Shown: positions 1-12,354, counted from the stretch's first letter. The stretch is 64,000 nucleotides of DNA from Malus domestica (GCF_042453785.1 NC_091661.1:29751501-29815500), one strand, 5' to 3'. Notes: generated from the sequence alone by a model not told the origin. Made by a program: numbers and translations.

Positions 1-557
1 TGGCAGCCCAAACAATTGCCCATTCCACGCGACTTCCTCGGCCTATGTCAGATCAATCCTTGGCTTCAATCAAGCCGAGCTGCTTAAGCAATGGCCTCTG
101 CCACATCACCTCCTTGGTCCATGCCAAGTCGACTCCTAGCCCCGGCCAGTTGACGTGTCGCACCACCCCGACGACTGCCCCGTGGCAGCATCACCCAAAA
201 AGAAGACAAGAAGAATTAAGTTTTTATTAGTGCAGCACGGAGAAGACGAAGAAAGCAACGAAATACGATCCTTTGCATGTGCAAGATGTAGAAGATTGCT
301 AGAAGATGGGGAACAAATATCCTCTAAGCTCTCTCTTTCTCTTTTGTAGGGTAGAATAAATCACTATCCGAAGTTGATTTAATAACCCACTTAAGGTGGA
401 CTTAAATAGGCTTTGAGAGAAATTTATTTCCCTTTCCTAGAAGGATCTAATTTCATATTAAAGAGAGAATCTACATCAAAACAGGAAGCAGTCCTAAGTT
501 TCCTAGAGCAAGAAGATCTCTACACCTGCTGCACTTTCCTACGAGTAGCTTAGCAGG
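1..557. other. No gene recognised; probable internal 3' tail of an LTR element
   Basis: Only short, low-information reading frames are present. The purine-rich stretch with repeated GAAGA near 235-265 and the G-rich run just before the LTR-like block at 558 suggest the 3' internal end of a retroelement that begins left of the window. This is inference from position only. Confidence 0.3.
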
Positions 558-1112
558 TGTGGGGGCATTTGTGGAGCAAAAAATAATCACAAAGCGACAC
601 GCGGATTTTTGGGTGAAGATGACAAATTTACCCTCGAGGCATACCGGGTCTCCTACACGCGAGCAGTGGAGAATCATCCATCAACCAAATCAGGAGTACC
701 CAAAATAGGTAACAAGTTCAAATTTGTCTCATCTATCCTCATTCCATAACCTCCAAAAACCTCCCAAAACATTTATTTTATTATGATAATTAGCCATTAA
801 TATATTTATACCTAATTAATATATTAATTGGTAATTGAATCACCAAATAACACCCCAAAACACACTTAAAGGCCGGCCACACCCCATTCCCTATATATAT
901 GACCCTATTTCTTCTAAAAAGCTAAGTGGATACTCTTGCAAAACTCCCAAAAATCCTCTAAACATTTTTTCTCTCTAAATTCTAACTTCAGCATCGGAGG
1001 TTCTTTGGCCAAAGCTCCCCGCCCGTGAGGTTCCTGGCCTTGACCAAAGGTGTTGATTGTTTTGTAGGTACAATTTTGTCAAAGAAGGAGAAGGCGAAAA
1101 TTTGCATCCACA
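558..1112 (+). mobile_element. LTR-like block of a Ty3-type retrotransposon
   Basis: The block begins TGTGGGGGCATTTGTGG after a G-rich run and ends ..TTGCATCCACA. It holds a TATATATA box near 892 and a downstream T/C-rich leader, then a GAGGTTC..GGCC-rich stretch ending in TTGTAGGTAC, the organisation seen in many plant Ty3-type LTRs. No second LTR is in the window, so boundaries are approximate and it may be the 3' LTR of an element starting outside. Confidence 0.4.
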
Positions 1113-1468
1113 ACGGAGAGTCCTACTTAAAGATAGTCTTCTTAATATTTCTCATGTAATATAACACATGTTTTCCTAATTTCTTGGCAATTACTGGTAT
1201 TTGAAAGAAAATATTGAAAAGTAAAACGTAGACCGGCTTCTGTCAATTGAAGACTACATTACTGGAAGTCTGGAAGACCATAACACATCATATGCAACTT
1301 ATTTCTTGTTCAAAGTTCTATACTAGAAAAGATACAATACTGAGTATTAATCTTTAATTTCTTTTAAAACAACAAGGTGGTGTTATTATTTTGTGTAAAC
1401 AACGTTGTTGATAACTTGATATGTTCCGTTTTTAGGGTATATTCATAAATATCCGTATCATAATTTGA
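1113..1468. other. AT-rich intergenic, nothing recognised
   Basis: No coding frame, repeat or RNA signal recognised. Confidence 0.5.
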
Positions 1469-1762
1469 GATAACTTCATTTTACTGCCTCAACTTTCATG
1501 AAAATCGTATTTTACTACACTCACTTTTTTCGTCTCACTCTCATACTTAAAGTTTGTTTTTTCTCCACTTAATACTTCCGGTAGTCTTCCTGTTAATATC
1601 CTTTGTTAACCGATGACATGGCATAATTTTGATCCACCAAATATGTGCCCGGTGGAATTTGAAATTAAATAAACTTAAAAGTATGAAAGTGAGACCCAAA
1701 AAAAAAAAGTGAACAAAATACGATTTTCACAAAACTTCATGGTATTAAAGGGGAAGTTATCC
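1469..1762. mobile_element. Fold-back MITE
   Basis: The outer arms are imperfect inverted repeats: GATAACTTCATTTTACTGCC on the left against the complement of AAAGGGGAAGTTATCC on the right, with a second paired segment (AAAATCGTATTTT / AAAATACGATTTT). Flanks ATAATTTGA and ATAATTGAA resemble a degraded 9-bp target duplication. No coding capacity. Confidence 0.55.
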
Positions 1763-2081
1763 AATAATTGAAGTAATATAATAATACAACGGGAATGTGT
1801 TTCAGATACATAAAAATTAGTTCAAATATATAAAGAAAAATTACTTCCACATAATATGGAATGTTCTCCTCCGCGGTTTGCGGAGTCAAATCTTTATTTT
1901 TAACCAATGATTAATTAGAGATTGTTGTTGTTAGGTATCAACCGACTAAGATATCACTTTAGACTTTTAAGTCTGAATTCTCCTTTTTTACCTACAAATT
2001 CCATGCCCGGCCATATTTAACGACCAACTAATGAGTGAGTGTGAAACGGCGAGGGAGCCATGCTTTTCACAGCTCTTTGAA
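1763..2081. other. Intergenic, nothing recognised
   Basis: No frame, repeat or RNA signal that I can support. Confidence 0.5.
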
Positions 2082-2090
2082 TTTTTGTTA

Positions 2091-3048
2091 GGCTTTTTAG
2101 CTAAAATGATTTATGAGATTTGAAAATCAATAAAAATGGTCCATGAGATTCTCCAACATCCATTATTTTGGTCATTCCGTTAAAAACTCCGTTAAGTGTC
2201 CTGGAGCTCTTGACCGGAAGTTCGGGCAATTTTCAAAACTTCTTAACTCAATTGTTTCTGAATCAAATTCGACCCATAATATATCAAAATGAAGATAGGA
2301 AAGTGTAGAACAAGATTATATCTATTTGGAAGCCCAAGGTTGCCGAAGATGGCCTGAAAAGTGACTGGTCCGCGGGAAAACTCGAAAACTCGCCGGAAAC
2401 TGGGTAAATTTTAAACGTTCATAACTTCTTCAATACTCAACGAAATCGAGTGATTCAAAAATGAAAATCATACTTCTCAACGAAAATAAGAGAATGGTAC
2501 CTTTATTGATGGCTAATTCGCCGTGGTTTGGCTGAAAAACGGCTCAAAAGTGGCTAACGCGAGACCAAGACAGCCACTTTTGAGCATTTTTTCGGCCAAA
2601 CCACCGTGAATTAGCTGTCTAAAAAGGTACCATTCTCTTCGTCTCATTGAGAAGTATGATTTTAGTTTTTGAATCACTCGATTTTGTTGAGTATTGAAGA
2701 AGTTATGAATGTTTAAAGTTTACCCAGTTTCCGGCAAGTTTTCCAGTTTTCCCGCGGAACAGTCACCTTTCAGACTATTTTTCTGCCATCTCAGTAATAA
2801 TTGAGCTTCCAAATAGGTATAATCTTGTTCTATACTTTCCTATCTTCATTTTGATATATTATGGGTCGAATTTGGTTAAGAAACGATTGAGTTACGAAGC
2901 TTTGAAAATTGCCCAAACTTCCGGTCAAAATCTCCGGGACACTTAACAGAGTTTTTAACGGAATGACCAAAATAATGGATGGTGGATAATCTCAGGGACC
3001 GAAGTGATGTGTTATGCAAATCTCAGAGACCATTTTTGCTAAAAAGCC
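2091..3048. mobile_element. Mutator-like fold-back element (958 bp)
   Basis: The element is almost entirely a large palindrome. Arms of about 470 bp start GGCTTTTTAGCTAAAATG and end TTTTTGCTAAAAAGCC, meeting near 2570. It is flanked by a perfect 9-bp duplication TTTTTGTTA (2082-2090 and 3049-3057), the size expected for Mutator-like transposition. It has no transposase and would depend on an autonomous relative. Confidence 0.85.
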
Positions 3049-3395
3049 TTTTTGTTACCCGGAATTAACTCCGGGAGTGGGAACAGTAGTGTGATGAGAC
3101 CTAATTTACTTTTGAATTTTTAGTTAAGCGCTTTAACTAACTGAAACGATAGTTGAAATGATTGTGTTAGCCATTAAGTCGTAAGTACGAACGAGAGAAA
3201 CTATCCTGCAACATAAGGTTAGCTCCTGGTGTCTACGTAATGCGGAAGCAAATCTGTCGACATGATGATGCACTATTTGTGACACAAAATATTTAACATG
3301 ATACACATTGATTGCTTTGGACCTCAGTCACAATTTTATTTAACAATATTTGATAATTGGTGTTTTTTTTTCTTCTCCAAAATAAGGGGCTAATT

Positions 3396-3531
3396 GGTGG
3401 ATTTGTCATGGCAATCCACCATTCCGAGAGCCAAGAAGACTCACAAATGCATTATAAGGGGTCAGTTTGTGGCTTCGTCATAGCAATCCATCATTCTGAG
3501 AGCCAAGAAGACTCACAGAGGCATTTCAACC
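3396..3531 (+). repeat. Two-copy direct repeat of about 73 bp
   Basis: Two near-identical blocks (about 3397-3450 and 3471-3520) share GGCAATCCACCATTCCGAG / AGCAATCCATCATTCTGAG and GCCAAGAAGACTCACA. No element boundary or gene recognised. Confidence 0.6.
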
Positions 3532-3894
3532 TTCCCTTGGCCACCACTGTGTAATTCACTAGCTCTAAAAATCGAACACAAGACGTGCCATGTGGAATAT
3601 GGACTTGTAATTTGTCCCTAACCACTGAACTACCGCCGTGATCGTTGATAATGGATATGAAAGACCTTTTTTCTTTTACAAAAAACAATAGCGAGATTTT
3701 ATTGATGAACCAACATGATTACAGAGGTAGGGTTGCACAAAGGGTTTATGGTTTAGGGTTTGTTTGCATGGAATCGAGGTATTGAATTGCAATTCCATGC
3801 ATGCAATCTGTGAGCCTGTGACTTTTAGACATTGTCTGGGCTTCTGTTATCGAGCTCTCATTGAGATGGTGTGGGCTTCTTAACCATTTCTTTT

Positions 3895-4331
3895 CGAGAA
3901 AATTGTAACAAATAGTCTCTCAACTAAAAATTTATAATCATTGGTTCATTAACTTATCAAAATATGTAGCTATGGTCATTTTCGTTAACTCCGTCAAAAT
4001 GAGTTATGTTGGAAGGACTATTGTTACAGTTGGGTTAAAGTTGAGGGACCATTGCTCCAATTGAGTTAAAGTTGAGGAACCATTTCTCTAGTTGGGTTAA
4101 AGTTGAAGGATCATTGCTACAATTTTTCTCATTTGGTTTTACATATTTACTCCTTGATTCAGCCTCATGTGCAAGACATGTGACTCATTTTGACGAAAGT
4201 TCTACTGAGTTGATGAAAATGACCATAGTTGCACATTTTAAGGAGTTAAGGGACCCATGGTCATGAATTTTTAGTTGATGGACCATTACTCCAATTGAGT
4301 TAAAGTTGAGAAACCATTGCTACAATTTCCT
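3895..4331. mobile_element. Mutator-like MITE
   Basis: Long imperfect terminal inverted repeats: CGAGAAAATTGTAACAAATAG on the left against the complement of ..CCATTGCTACAATTTCC on the right, with internal AGTTGAGG..CCATTGCTCC repeats. Flanks ATTTCTTTT and ATTTCTTTC look like a 9-bp target duplication with one mismatch. Non-coding. Confidence 0.65.
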
Positions 4332-4740
4332 ATTTCTTTCCAATGAGAGATGGTGTAGGCTTCTTGACCATTTCTTTCCAATGAGATCCAATTTCATTTT
4401 TTCAAACCTTTTTCTTTTTTAATCAATATGCATTTCTTACTCTCCGAGGAATTCTTATTCTTGAAGTCCAAAGCTTGTGATGAATATATGAAAGTATTTA
4501 TCTCATGTTCTATGAATGAATTAAATTAACCATCCAATTTGGCATTTCTAGACAAACTAATATCAGAGACGACCGTGATCGCCAACATGCCAATTCTCAT
4601 TCGAATTAACTTGGGAATATGATGCAGTGCACAGATTGATAGAAACGAGTCGCTAGCTAACAAGCCGACGACTGTGATAAATATTCGTTCATGAATCATG
4701 TGGGGGGTTCCTTCACACCTGCCATGTCTATGAGTACATG
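4332..4740. other. Intergenic, nothing recognised
   Basis: AT-rich; no frame or repeat that I can support. Confidence 0.5.
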
Positions 4741-4762
4741 TTCATATATATATATGTGTATA

Positions 4763-4827
<65 letters not shown>
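4741..4827. repeat. Compound microsatellite (TACA)n(TA)n
   Basis: A run of alternating TA, then about seven TACA units, then a long TA run. A typical hypervariable plant microsatellite. Confidence 0.95.
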
Positions 4828-4829
<2 letters not shown>

Positions 4830-5524
4830 GGCCCTGATTCCAGAACGACAAAAGAAATCAGGGCAATAATTAATCATAGTGGTTCAACTATCATTGGCTT
4901 TGAGGCCCCATTGCTCATGGGGCATGAAATTATCCGACAACAATTACTGTTTAGTACTAAATTTGTCGATGAGACACAATCATGTTGGTTCTTGCCTTCA
5001 ACATTTGTCTGAGAAAATATCTCGTGCAGGATTAATTCTGTTGTGTAAGAAGACTGTTCCTAATTGTAGTTCAGTGAATGTAGAACATCACAGTTTCTTG
5101 ACATGATAATATGCAAGACTATGAATTTAAAAAAACAAAAATGGATAGTGAGATGGTCGATCTTTTAGCCCTGGGTGATCACAGCAGGCACATGGTGAAC
5201 TGAATTGTACGGAAACTACGAAGATAATGGAACAAACTAAGAACCCTAGCTATTATTTGCAGTTAGATGGATATGTTTTTTGCAGTTATTTTCCAGTTAA
5301 ACAAAACCTAGCTAGTGAGAGGTAGTTTCTGCAAACATTCATGCTTCACCCAATAACCATCTGCAAATTTAAAAAGAGAATATTAAAAGTAACTAAATAA
5401 TAACCAAGATGTTAATAAGTTCTCAAGAAATTCATCAAATTAATTCACAAAGTAACGAAGGTTTGCTTTCGATTTCATACCTGGATAAACCGACTTATAT
5501 CACATGAGTTAGAGATTTAGAGCT
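4828..5524. other. Intergenic downstream of MIR393
   Basis: No convincing gene. A small inverted repeat GGCCCTGATT / AATCAGGGC occurs at 4829-4865. The part nearest 5524 is probably the 3' portion of the MIR393 primary transcript. Confidence 0.35.
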
Positions 5525-5665
5525 GACGATGGAAACGTCCGAAGGGATCGCATGATCCGACTACACAGACGAAAACATAACCCACCATATGTCTATGCGG
5601 ATGATGTTTGACATATCTGATCAATTAGATCAATGCGATCCCTTTGGAAGCCTCCACCTGCACTA
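5525..5665 (-). ncRNA. MIR393: MIR393 precursor hairpin
   Basis: Seen on the - strand: the 21 nt complementary to 5628-5648 start TCCAAAGGGATCGC and match the known plant miR393. After a loop of 69 nt, the complement of 5538-5558 (GGATCATGCGATCCCTTC..) pairs with it, with one mismatch and one single-base bulge, as expected for miR393*. The stem extends at its base (GGAGGC with GTTTCC). Known role: miR393 guides cleavage of TIR1/AFB F-box auxin-receptor mRNAs and so damps auxin signalling, also during pathogen response. The mature sequence is in the 5' arm, as in other MIR393 loci. No overlapping protein gene is visible, so it appears to be an independent transcription unit. Confidence 0.93.
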
Positions 5666-5774
5666 CTGTATTCTTCAAAACCCTAGCTCTCAGAAGAAAC
5701 ATGCATATGGCATATATGGTGATCCAAGTCTCAGGAACTGGTTATTTGGGTTGTTGGGTTCTTGGTCAGTTGAG

Positions 5775-5781
5775 TTATATA
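5775..5781 (-). promoter_or_regulatory. Candidate TATA box of the MIR393 transcript
   Basis: The - strand reads GTATATAAC about 125 bp upstream of the mature miRNA, a sensible distance for an RNA polymerase II start just before the hairpin. No other TATA-like site is closer. Confidence 0.5.
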
Positions 5782-5799
5782 CAAAAGAAAGAGGTTAGC

Positions 5800-6211
5800 T
5801 GTCTCTTATAAGCACAAGCTCCCTTTTTCTTCTATTCATGCGTTTCATGTGATGGAAGGTTTGCTTTCGCATGAGTCATGAGATGCTTCTTTTCCTATCT
5901 ATCTAGCTACTAAATGTTAGCTAACAAGTAATGCCGGCGATCACACATTTTGTAAATTAATGCTAAACACATACGTGATCAATGATGCATACAACTAAAC
6001 TAATATGACGTGTCGCCATGTAGTACAAAAATGCGATCTCGCTAATATTTTCTTTTTAAATGTTTCTTTTTAGGTTAACAAATATATGTACATATGTGGC
6101 CTACGGCATTGAATCGGTTCAAAAGTAATCAATCTCTAAACGGGGTATGTAAATTAGTTGTAAGGGGAACCGACAAGATAATATGGAATTGTATTTGCAT
6201 GTTTATATAAA
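5800..6211. other. Intergenic, probable upstream region of MIR393
   Basis: No frame or repeat recognised. Being upstream of the - strand miRNA, it may contain its control region. Confidence 0.3.
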
Positions 6212-6425
6212 GCGAGTTCGGATCCTGGCCGGATCCTCTTTGTGAGGATCGGATCCTGGTGATCCGTGAATTATGTTCGTTCATCATATATCGTGCGGTT
6301 ATAAATTAATTTAAATATTTTTATTTAAAAATAAACATAAACAATGCTTGACAAAAACTGACCGTTCGATGTATGATGAATAAACACTATTCACGAATCT
6401 CTAGAATCTTTACCAAAATGATCCT
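6212..6425. mobile_element. GGATCC-rich fold-back MITE
   Basis: Left arm with repeated GGATCCTGG/GGATCC, then GTGAATTATGTTCGTTCATCAT. The right arm carries the partial inverse (ATGATGAATAAACACTATTCAC..GATCCTGTTGG), and TCGTGCGGTT pairs with ACCGTTCGA. The related copy at 7316-7517 supports a dispersed family. Exact ends uncertain. Confidence 0.5.
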
Positions 6426-6554
6426 GTTGGATATAAAGCAGGTAAAAGTTGTAACACACAGGTATTCTTCGTACAAAAAAACTCCGTATTATTCCCTCTA
6501 TAGATGATGACACTTGACTTCCTCATTTATTTATTATTTTTAATTATTTTGGGC

Positions 6555-6798
6555 AAATATATATTGGACCTGCTTCTCTGTCCTCCCACTTCCCATACAC
6601 TCTCATCCCTTCCTATTTATACGATCACGGTTAAGTTATGTCAACATTTTATATTACTATTACTTTTTGTCTTATTATCTCTATAAAAAAAATCAATATA
6701 AAATGTTGACGTAACTTAACCGTGATCGCACAAAATAGGAGGGGATGAGAGTGTATAGGAAGTGGGAGGGCAGAGAAGCCGGGTCCATATATATATTT
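6555..6798. mobile_element. Near-perfect palindromic MITE
   Basis: Arms of about 110 bp: AAATATATATTGGACCTGCT..TTAAGTTATGTCAACATTTT mirrored by AAAATGTTGACGTAACTTAA..AGCCGGGTCCATATATATATTT. The short spacer lies at about 6665-6695. No coding capacity; no clear target duplication because the flanks are AT-rich. Confidence 0.75.
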
Positions 6799-6821
6799 AT
6801 ACTAAAAGAACCGGTTTTAGA

Positions 6822-7315
6822 GTAATGCTAGATAAACCAATTTTTTAGTCAATATTTACAAACTATGTGATGCATCATCAATATGAAATAAACATGTTAA
6901 TTAACATTTAATAATAATTTAATTATTAACAACCACGTCTTATAATGCGATGGAAAAGAAAATGTGTTAAGACGAAATTAAGGATCAAGGTTGCACAACT
7001 AGTACTAGCAAATGCATAGTTTAATCTGTGATGACTACCCTCTCAAGTCTCAACATTGAATATGACATATATTCGTTTTCAATCATTCATAAATAGGGAA
7101 AATAAAATATCTAAGAGACGTCATCTCAATACATCGCCTTGAAGTAAATTTGTTAAACTTTCCATCAATTCTAAAAGGTGATCGGTGATATTTTTCTTCC
7201 ATACAAACAATAATGAAGAAAGAGGGAATTCGAGTAAGGATCTCGGGTATAGGTAGATGCTCCTAATAAAGTGAGCTATAAACTCTTTACAAAAGTAACA
7301 ATGCTTTTAAATTTG
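6822..7315. other. Intergenic with half of an AGTAATGCTAG-type MITE
   Basis: AGAGTAATGCTAGATAAACC near 6822 resembles the end of the MITE at 42024-42187, but no mirrored end is visible. The rest is AT-rich with nothing recognised. Confidence 0.35.
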
Positions 7316-7517
7316 GAAAAGGATCCCGTTGGAAAATCCTTTTTCTAGGGATCCTAGGGATTTCGTGATTTTATATTGTGCGGTTAATTTTCGTTAAGTA
7401 CTATTTATATTTAATTTTAAATTTTAAATTTTAAAATAATTTTTTACTGCACAATACACGATGAACAAGTGAGATCATAAGATCCCCAAGAAAAGATCCA
7501 GCGAAAATGCTTTCCCC
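7316..7517. mobile_element. GGATCC-rich fold-back MITE, second copy
   Basis: Left arm AAAAGGATCCCGTTGG..TATTGTGCGGTTAA. The right arm CTGCACAATACACGATG..GATCCCCAAG and AAAAGATCCAGC is an imperfect inverse. Shares the GTGCGGTTA motif and the GATCC-rich ends with 6212-6425. Confidence 0.5.
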
Positions 7518-7828
7518 TTAAATTTAACGAATCGAGGTGATGTATTTTCCGTCCAAAAAAAAAAAAAGGTTGATGTTTCTCTTAACAAATATAGTATAGA
7601 GGCTGTCATTAGGCCCAAATTACGGACCACCAACTAACGGTTAAAATTTGGGCCTTCTTTATCGACCCGTTTTAGCTTAATAGGGCTCGATGGGCTTTGT
7701 TTGAATTAAAGAAACCAAAAACAAAAAACACAAAAAAATTGAGACCCTGCAACTCTCGCCTGCGCAGCTTTCTGAGTTCTGATTATTTCCCGCCCATCTT
7801 TGCCGCTCGTCAACTGAAAAAGAAGAAG

Positions 7829-10800
7829 ATGCCGGCCACCCACTTCGGCGTCAAGTACGCCGTACACATCATCACCTCCCACTTCGGCAATCTCGTCGCT
7901 GTATTCTCTCTCTCTCGCTCTCCAAAGCTGTCACCTTTTTCCCCTATATTTTTTTTCCTAATTTTTCTGTAATTATTAGTGATTAATGTGTTTCCGGATG
8001 CAGAAAGTGTGTGAAAGTCTTCTCAAAAGAGGACCCCTAACCCTAAAAATCCTAATTGGGTTCACGGAGCTCACCCCTCAGCAAGTCAAGAACTCCCTCC
8101 TTATCCTAATCCAGCACAACAGCGTTCAGCCCTTCTCCGTAGACCAAGCAGGTGCTTCTCTCAAACCCTAACCTTAAAAATCTGACTGTTCTCTGATATT
8201 TTTGTGTCCCCTTTTGGGGTTTGATTGATTTGATCAATGTGCATGATAAAGTGTGTGACTTGGTTTGTGAATGTTTGTTGTGAATGTGATTCAGAGGGTC
8301 CGAAATTCACTCAGTATGTAGCGCTGTTCGATAACATACTCCATCGAGGGAGGTTTTCCAAATTCATGACGGTTGTTTCGCAGGAGTTTGATAAAGAGGT
8401 TAGTTTTTTGCCTCTTTGGGTTTTGACTTTGGTTTGTTGTTTTTATTTTTAAGGGATCAATTCTCAGATACTGCCTTTTGTTCATTTGTCTTGTAGTGTG
8501 AACTGGTTATTAAGGATTTGCTTGAGAATGGTAGGCTTACACTAAAACAAATAACTGAAGGTAACCCCATTTCTTGGTGTTTGATTGCATTTTTTATTGA
8601 CTGTTTTTGCTTGAATTTACAACTAAGTGGGTGCATTGTGATTGAGTGTACGACTAGTATCCGTTCCCTTAAGTTGCTATGTTTTTTGTTTTGTAAATGA
8701 AGGGTTTTTGTTTTATTTTTCAAAACAGGAGAATATGCAGTTAAGGATGCTGTTGAGAAAAGCTTTCTTAAACTTGTGGACGCTCGTTTTGTGGAATGCT
8801 GCCCGGCTCCTGAAGTAGTTCTTGAAGAAGCAAGTAAAGACGCTCCAAAGAAGCGAGGTCCTAAGTTTTCTAAGGTAAAGATACTCCACTCATATGCTAC
8901 AAAATTAAGAAAAGAGATATTTGGTTAAGCACCTCCTTTAGTTGCACATTTTTTAGTTTGTTTTAAAAAAATTGTGTATATTTATTAAATCATTTTTGGA
9001 ATTTTAACAGATTGTTGAAGTACCAGAGACAATAGAACAACGTGTTGTAGCAGCAGCAGCACCTTCAGGAGCTATGAGATTTTCAATCCTGACAGATTCT
9101 GAAACCGATGCTCATGGGGGTAGTATGAGTACCGGGGACAAGGTTGGTGTAAGTATGGTCATTTGTAGACACCAGGGATAGTTTGTTCTAATATGCGAGT
9201 TGTTAAAAGGCTTCTCTATCCAAATGTGCTATTTTCTGAACTTATAGCGCAAGCATGATGCTTTGGAGTTGGATGAAGAATTTGCTAATAATGAAATGGT
9301 TCTTTGGCGTGTTAATTTTGAGGAATTCATTCGCTGTCTAAGGCACAAGGTTGGTTTTCTTTCTGCTTTCTATTTGAATTATAATTATCCATTTATACTA
9401 ATGAGAGCAGTTGGATTTTCTAGTTAAACAATATATGTTGAGAATGTTTTGGCATAATCTGAATTTTGTTTATGCGGATGCTTTGTATGCTCTATTGATA
9501 CTAACTGGTAGAGATAGTTAGGTTTTTGTTGACTAGCAGGTCAAGAGTGAGTTAAATGTTGCCATGCTTTTTGAAAACTACATGTCAGGTTTGCATTTGA
9601 GTTCAAAGTTCAAACTTTTCTCTCTTTTGTAATTGTAAAGTAGCGTTTGGTTCATGGAAATGAACATTGGATTAGACTGAACATCCAAATGGGCATTGCT
9701 TGGTTGACAAAAAGGAATTAATTATGTAAAGGGCAATCCTCTGTGGAATGTCCAAATACTACCCGAGTTCTTTCTTTGCACTATTAATTGTGTTCCCATA
9801 CTCGACCTTTATTTTTTTATGAGATGCATTCCTTTTTATTTTTATTTTACTGCATAGTCTACCTGAAGTGAAAATAAATTTTCATATTGTGGTCTAGGTT
9901 TGCGTTGAGAATGTGAGAGCACGTCTGGATGATGGAGCTGCACTTGTCTTAAGGGCAATGCTTAAGTCAACTAGAACTGCAGAAAAGAAAGTAAAGACAG
10001 AAAATTCAGGTAAACTGGAAGTTTGGATTATTGTGTGGTGGATTGGTTATTTTCAGTTCAATTTCTATCGGCCAACAAAATGTTGATTCAGAATTAGTGT
10101 GCCATTGGTGGTGGTAATGAGTTTAGAAATAACATGAAACCTTAATGATTTCTATAGGCCAAGAAAGCGTTGATTCAGAATTACTTAAAATACAAACAAT
10201 TCAATGATAGTAATTGGGGAGGAGAATGACCAAGCATGAAAGCTTAATAAATGAAACCAAGGAATAGTTTCATTCATTGTTTTGCTGATTGATTTTACAG
10301 TTCCTGTATCATTTAGTACCATTTATGAGGAGGTGATAAACAGTGAAGCTGGTCGTAATTTGACATGTGATCGCGTCAAAGCTTCCCTCAGCCTGTTGTG
10401 CGATGAAAGGGATGTAGATGAGGATGAGTTGTATAGTGTTGGTACAATCCGCTTCTTCTCATACAATTGATTTCTGTTTTTTTTTTTTTTTTTTTTTTTA
10501 CTTCTTTCTTATGGATAATATAGTAATAGTTTGTACTGGGTTTTCATTGACACATTTATTTCTTGTACAGACTTGAAGAAAATTCTTGAGCTGGCTCGGA
10601 ATGATGAGGTTTTTTCTGATGTTTTGTTCTTTTAAGATAATATGAAAATTCATTTTTATTCACCAGGACCGATGTCCAAGTACCTTCTCTTTTCTGCAGG
10701 TGGAGTCAATTGTTTTGAAAAGATTTGGGAGAGATGCTTATAAAATATTTCGGCTACTGTCCACTTCAAGTCGTGCAATTGAGACGGATAAGGTATTAAC

Positions 10801-11553
10801 ATTGTTATGAGTTCCCTTGCTGGGAACTCCGAATGTTTCCTCCATATCATTACAATTTTTTATATATTGCTCTTCTCTGAACTCTGTATGATGAATTATT
10901 CAGTTTACTACGATCGTTGGCAAAATGACCATGGAATTTAACGTGTTTGAAGCGAGTCAAGGTTTTTGTTGTTAGAATAGCACATTTGATATTTTGGTTG
11001 GTTACTCCAGTACCTTATAGATTTCAGATATGACACTCGTTGAAAAGAAGGAAACTCCCACAATTCTGTATAAGCTGTGGAAGGATGAGTACTTGCTTAT
11101 GGAGGTAAAGCACTCCCTTTTTACGTCCCACGCGCACATGCACACTCATTCACAATGTTTCATCTCGTTGCAGAGATTAGCTGTGACGGGAGCCAGACAG
11201 GCACAATTCTTGGTGTGGAAGGTAAACAAGCCCATTGTATGGAAACATGTTTTAGACGAGATGTTCCACGCTGCGCTGAATCTGACTCTTCGACTGGCAT
11301 ACGAGGATGAACAAATTAAAGAGGTTCGTGAAAATTTGGAACGTTTAGGTTCTAGTTTGCCCAGTTTTGGAACGGTTCGGGTTCGTAATCTGAAGAACGG
11401 AGTTGTCTCAAATTGCAGGTACAACTTCTCCCGGCGCACAAGCGAACGGGGCCATTAGGGAAACAATGGCAACGATTTCGAAATGTGGTTTATGTTATGC
11501 ACGCAACCCTTTTGAAGATTGATGATGCTATCATGCTCTTCCATGACTTCTGA
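7829..11553 (+). CDS. RPC3: DNA-directed RNA polymerase III subunit RPC3
   Basis: Orthologue of RPC82/POLR3C, part of the RPC3-RPC6-RPC7 subcomplex that helps Pol III open promoters of tRNA, 5S and other small RNA genes in the nucleus. I rebuild 14 exons: 7829-7900, 8004-8151, 8295-8398, 8497-8560, 8729-8874, 9011-9148, 9248-9349, 9898-10009, 10301-10441, 10571-10608, 10700-10792, 11021-11104, 11174-11323, 11419-11553. All junctions are GT-AG and the sum is 1527 nt, exactly 508 codons plus stop, near the family length. The N-terminus (MPATHFGVKYAVHIITSHFG, then KVCESLLKRGPLTLK) is the first winged-helix unit; ISDMTLVEKKETP and LYKLWKDEYLLMEV, and the end MHATLLKIDDAIMLFHDF, are family signatures. 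The start gives the expected short N-terminus. The gene appears intact. It is tail-to-tail with the - strand gene at 12355-13902. Confidence 0.93.
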
Positions 11554-12354
11554 CCCTACACTAATTGTAACTCTTATTATTATTATTTATTAAAATAAAA
11601 CATGTTCAATTTTTTATGAAAACTTAAGGAGTGTTCCTGAAAAATCCGTTGGCAGTGTTTCTATAAACAGTTTTAAAAATATTCACGAAACTATTGATAT
11701 TTCTGTTGAAATATCTGAAAAATCAAGGGTTAATATAAAAATGGATGTGAAATGCAAACTTTATCCTTTATCAGCAAGATATAAGAAAATCAATGAATAC
11801 CAATGATATTTATCAATTCACTACAAAAACTCATCGTAAATTTTGAACTTTTGAATTATTATTATTATTTTTTTCTACTTTTGACTAAATCTGAATGAGT
11901 TGGTATACCCAACTTGCTGCAATTTTCCTAATTTATATTGAAAGCATGTGATATTGGTTATTCATCCATATTTTTGTAAATTTCCATATCGATAATTTCA
12001 CTTATATCCACTAGCCATAAAACGTTTTCATGATTCAAAAACATAATCAGAAACGTTCTTATCCCTTATGGAATTGTGCCAACCATGTCATGTGTAATAA
12101 AAATGACAAACCATTTCAAATTCGATCATATAAAAAAGCAAAGTTCGTGTTTCACAACTGAGTCCCAAAATGGTAGGAGCAGATTACCATTTGCAAAAGA
12201 CAACTAAACTTCACCTATTTTAGCAGACTTACTGCACACTTGGATCTCTCTCACAAAATGTCTATACAAAACCTCTTTTGCCATCAGCATTCTAATGTGT
12301 AGCCTTTTCCCTAATAAGATGCAAAAGCAACCGGTTTTACTGCCGGCTTCTCAC
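11554..12354. other. Convergent 3' flanks of RPC3 and the - strand gene
   Basis: AT-rich, no coding frame. AATAAAA-type signals near 11593 suit the RPC3 3' end; the - strand gene must terminate in the right part. No repeat recognised. Confidence 0.5.
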
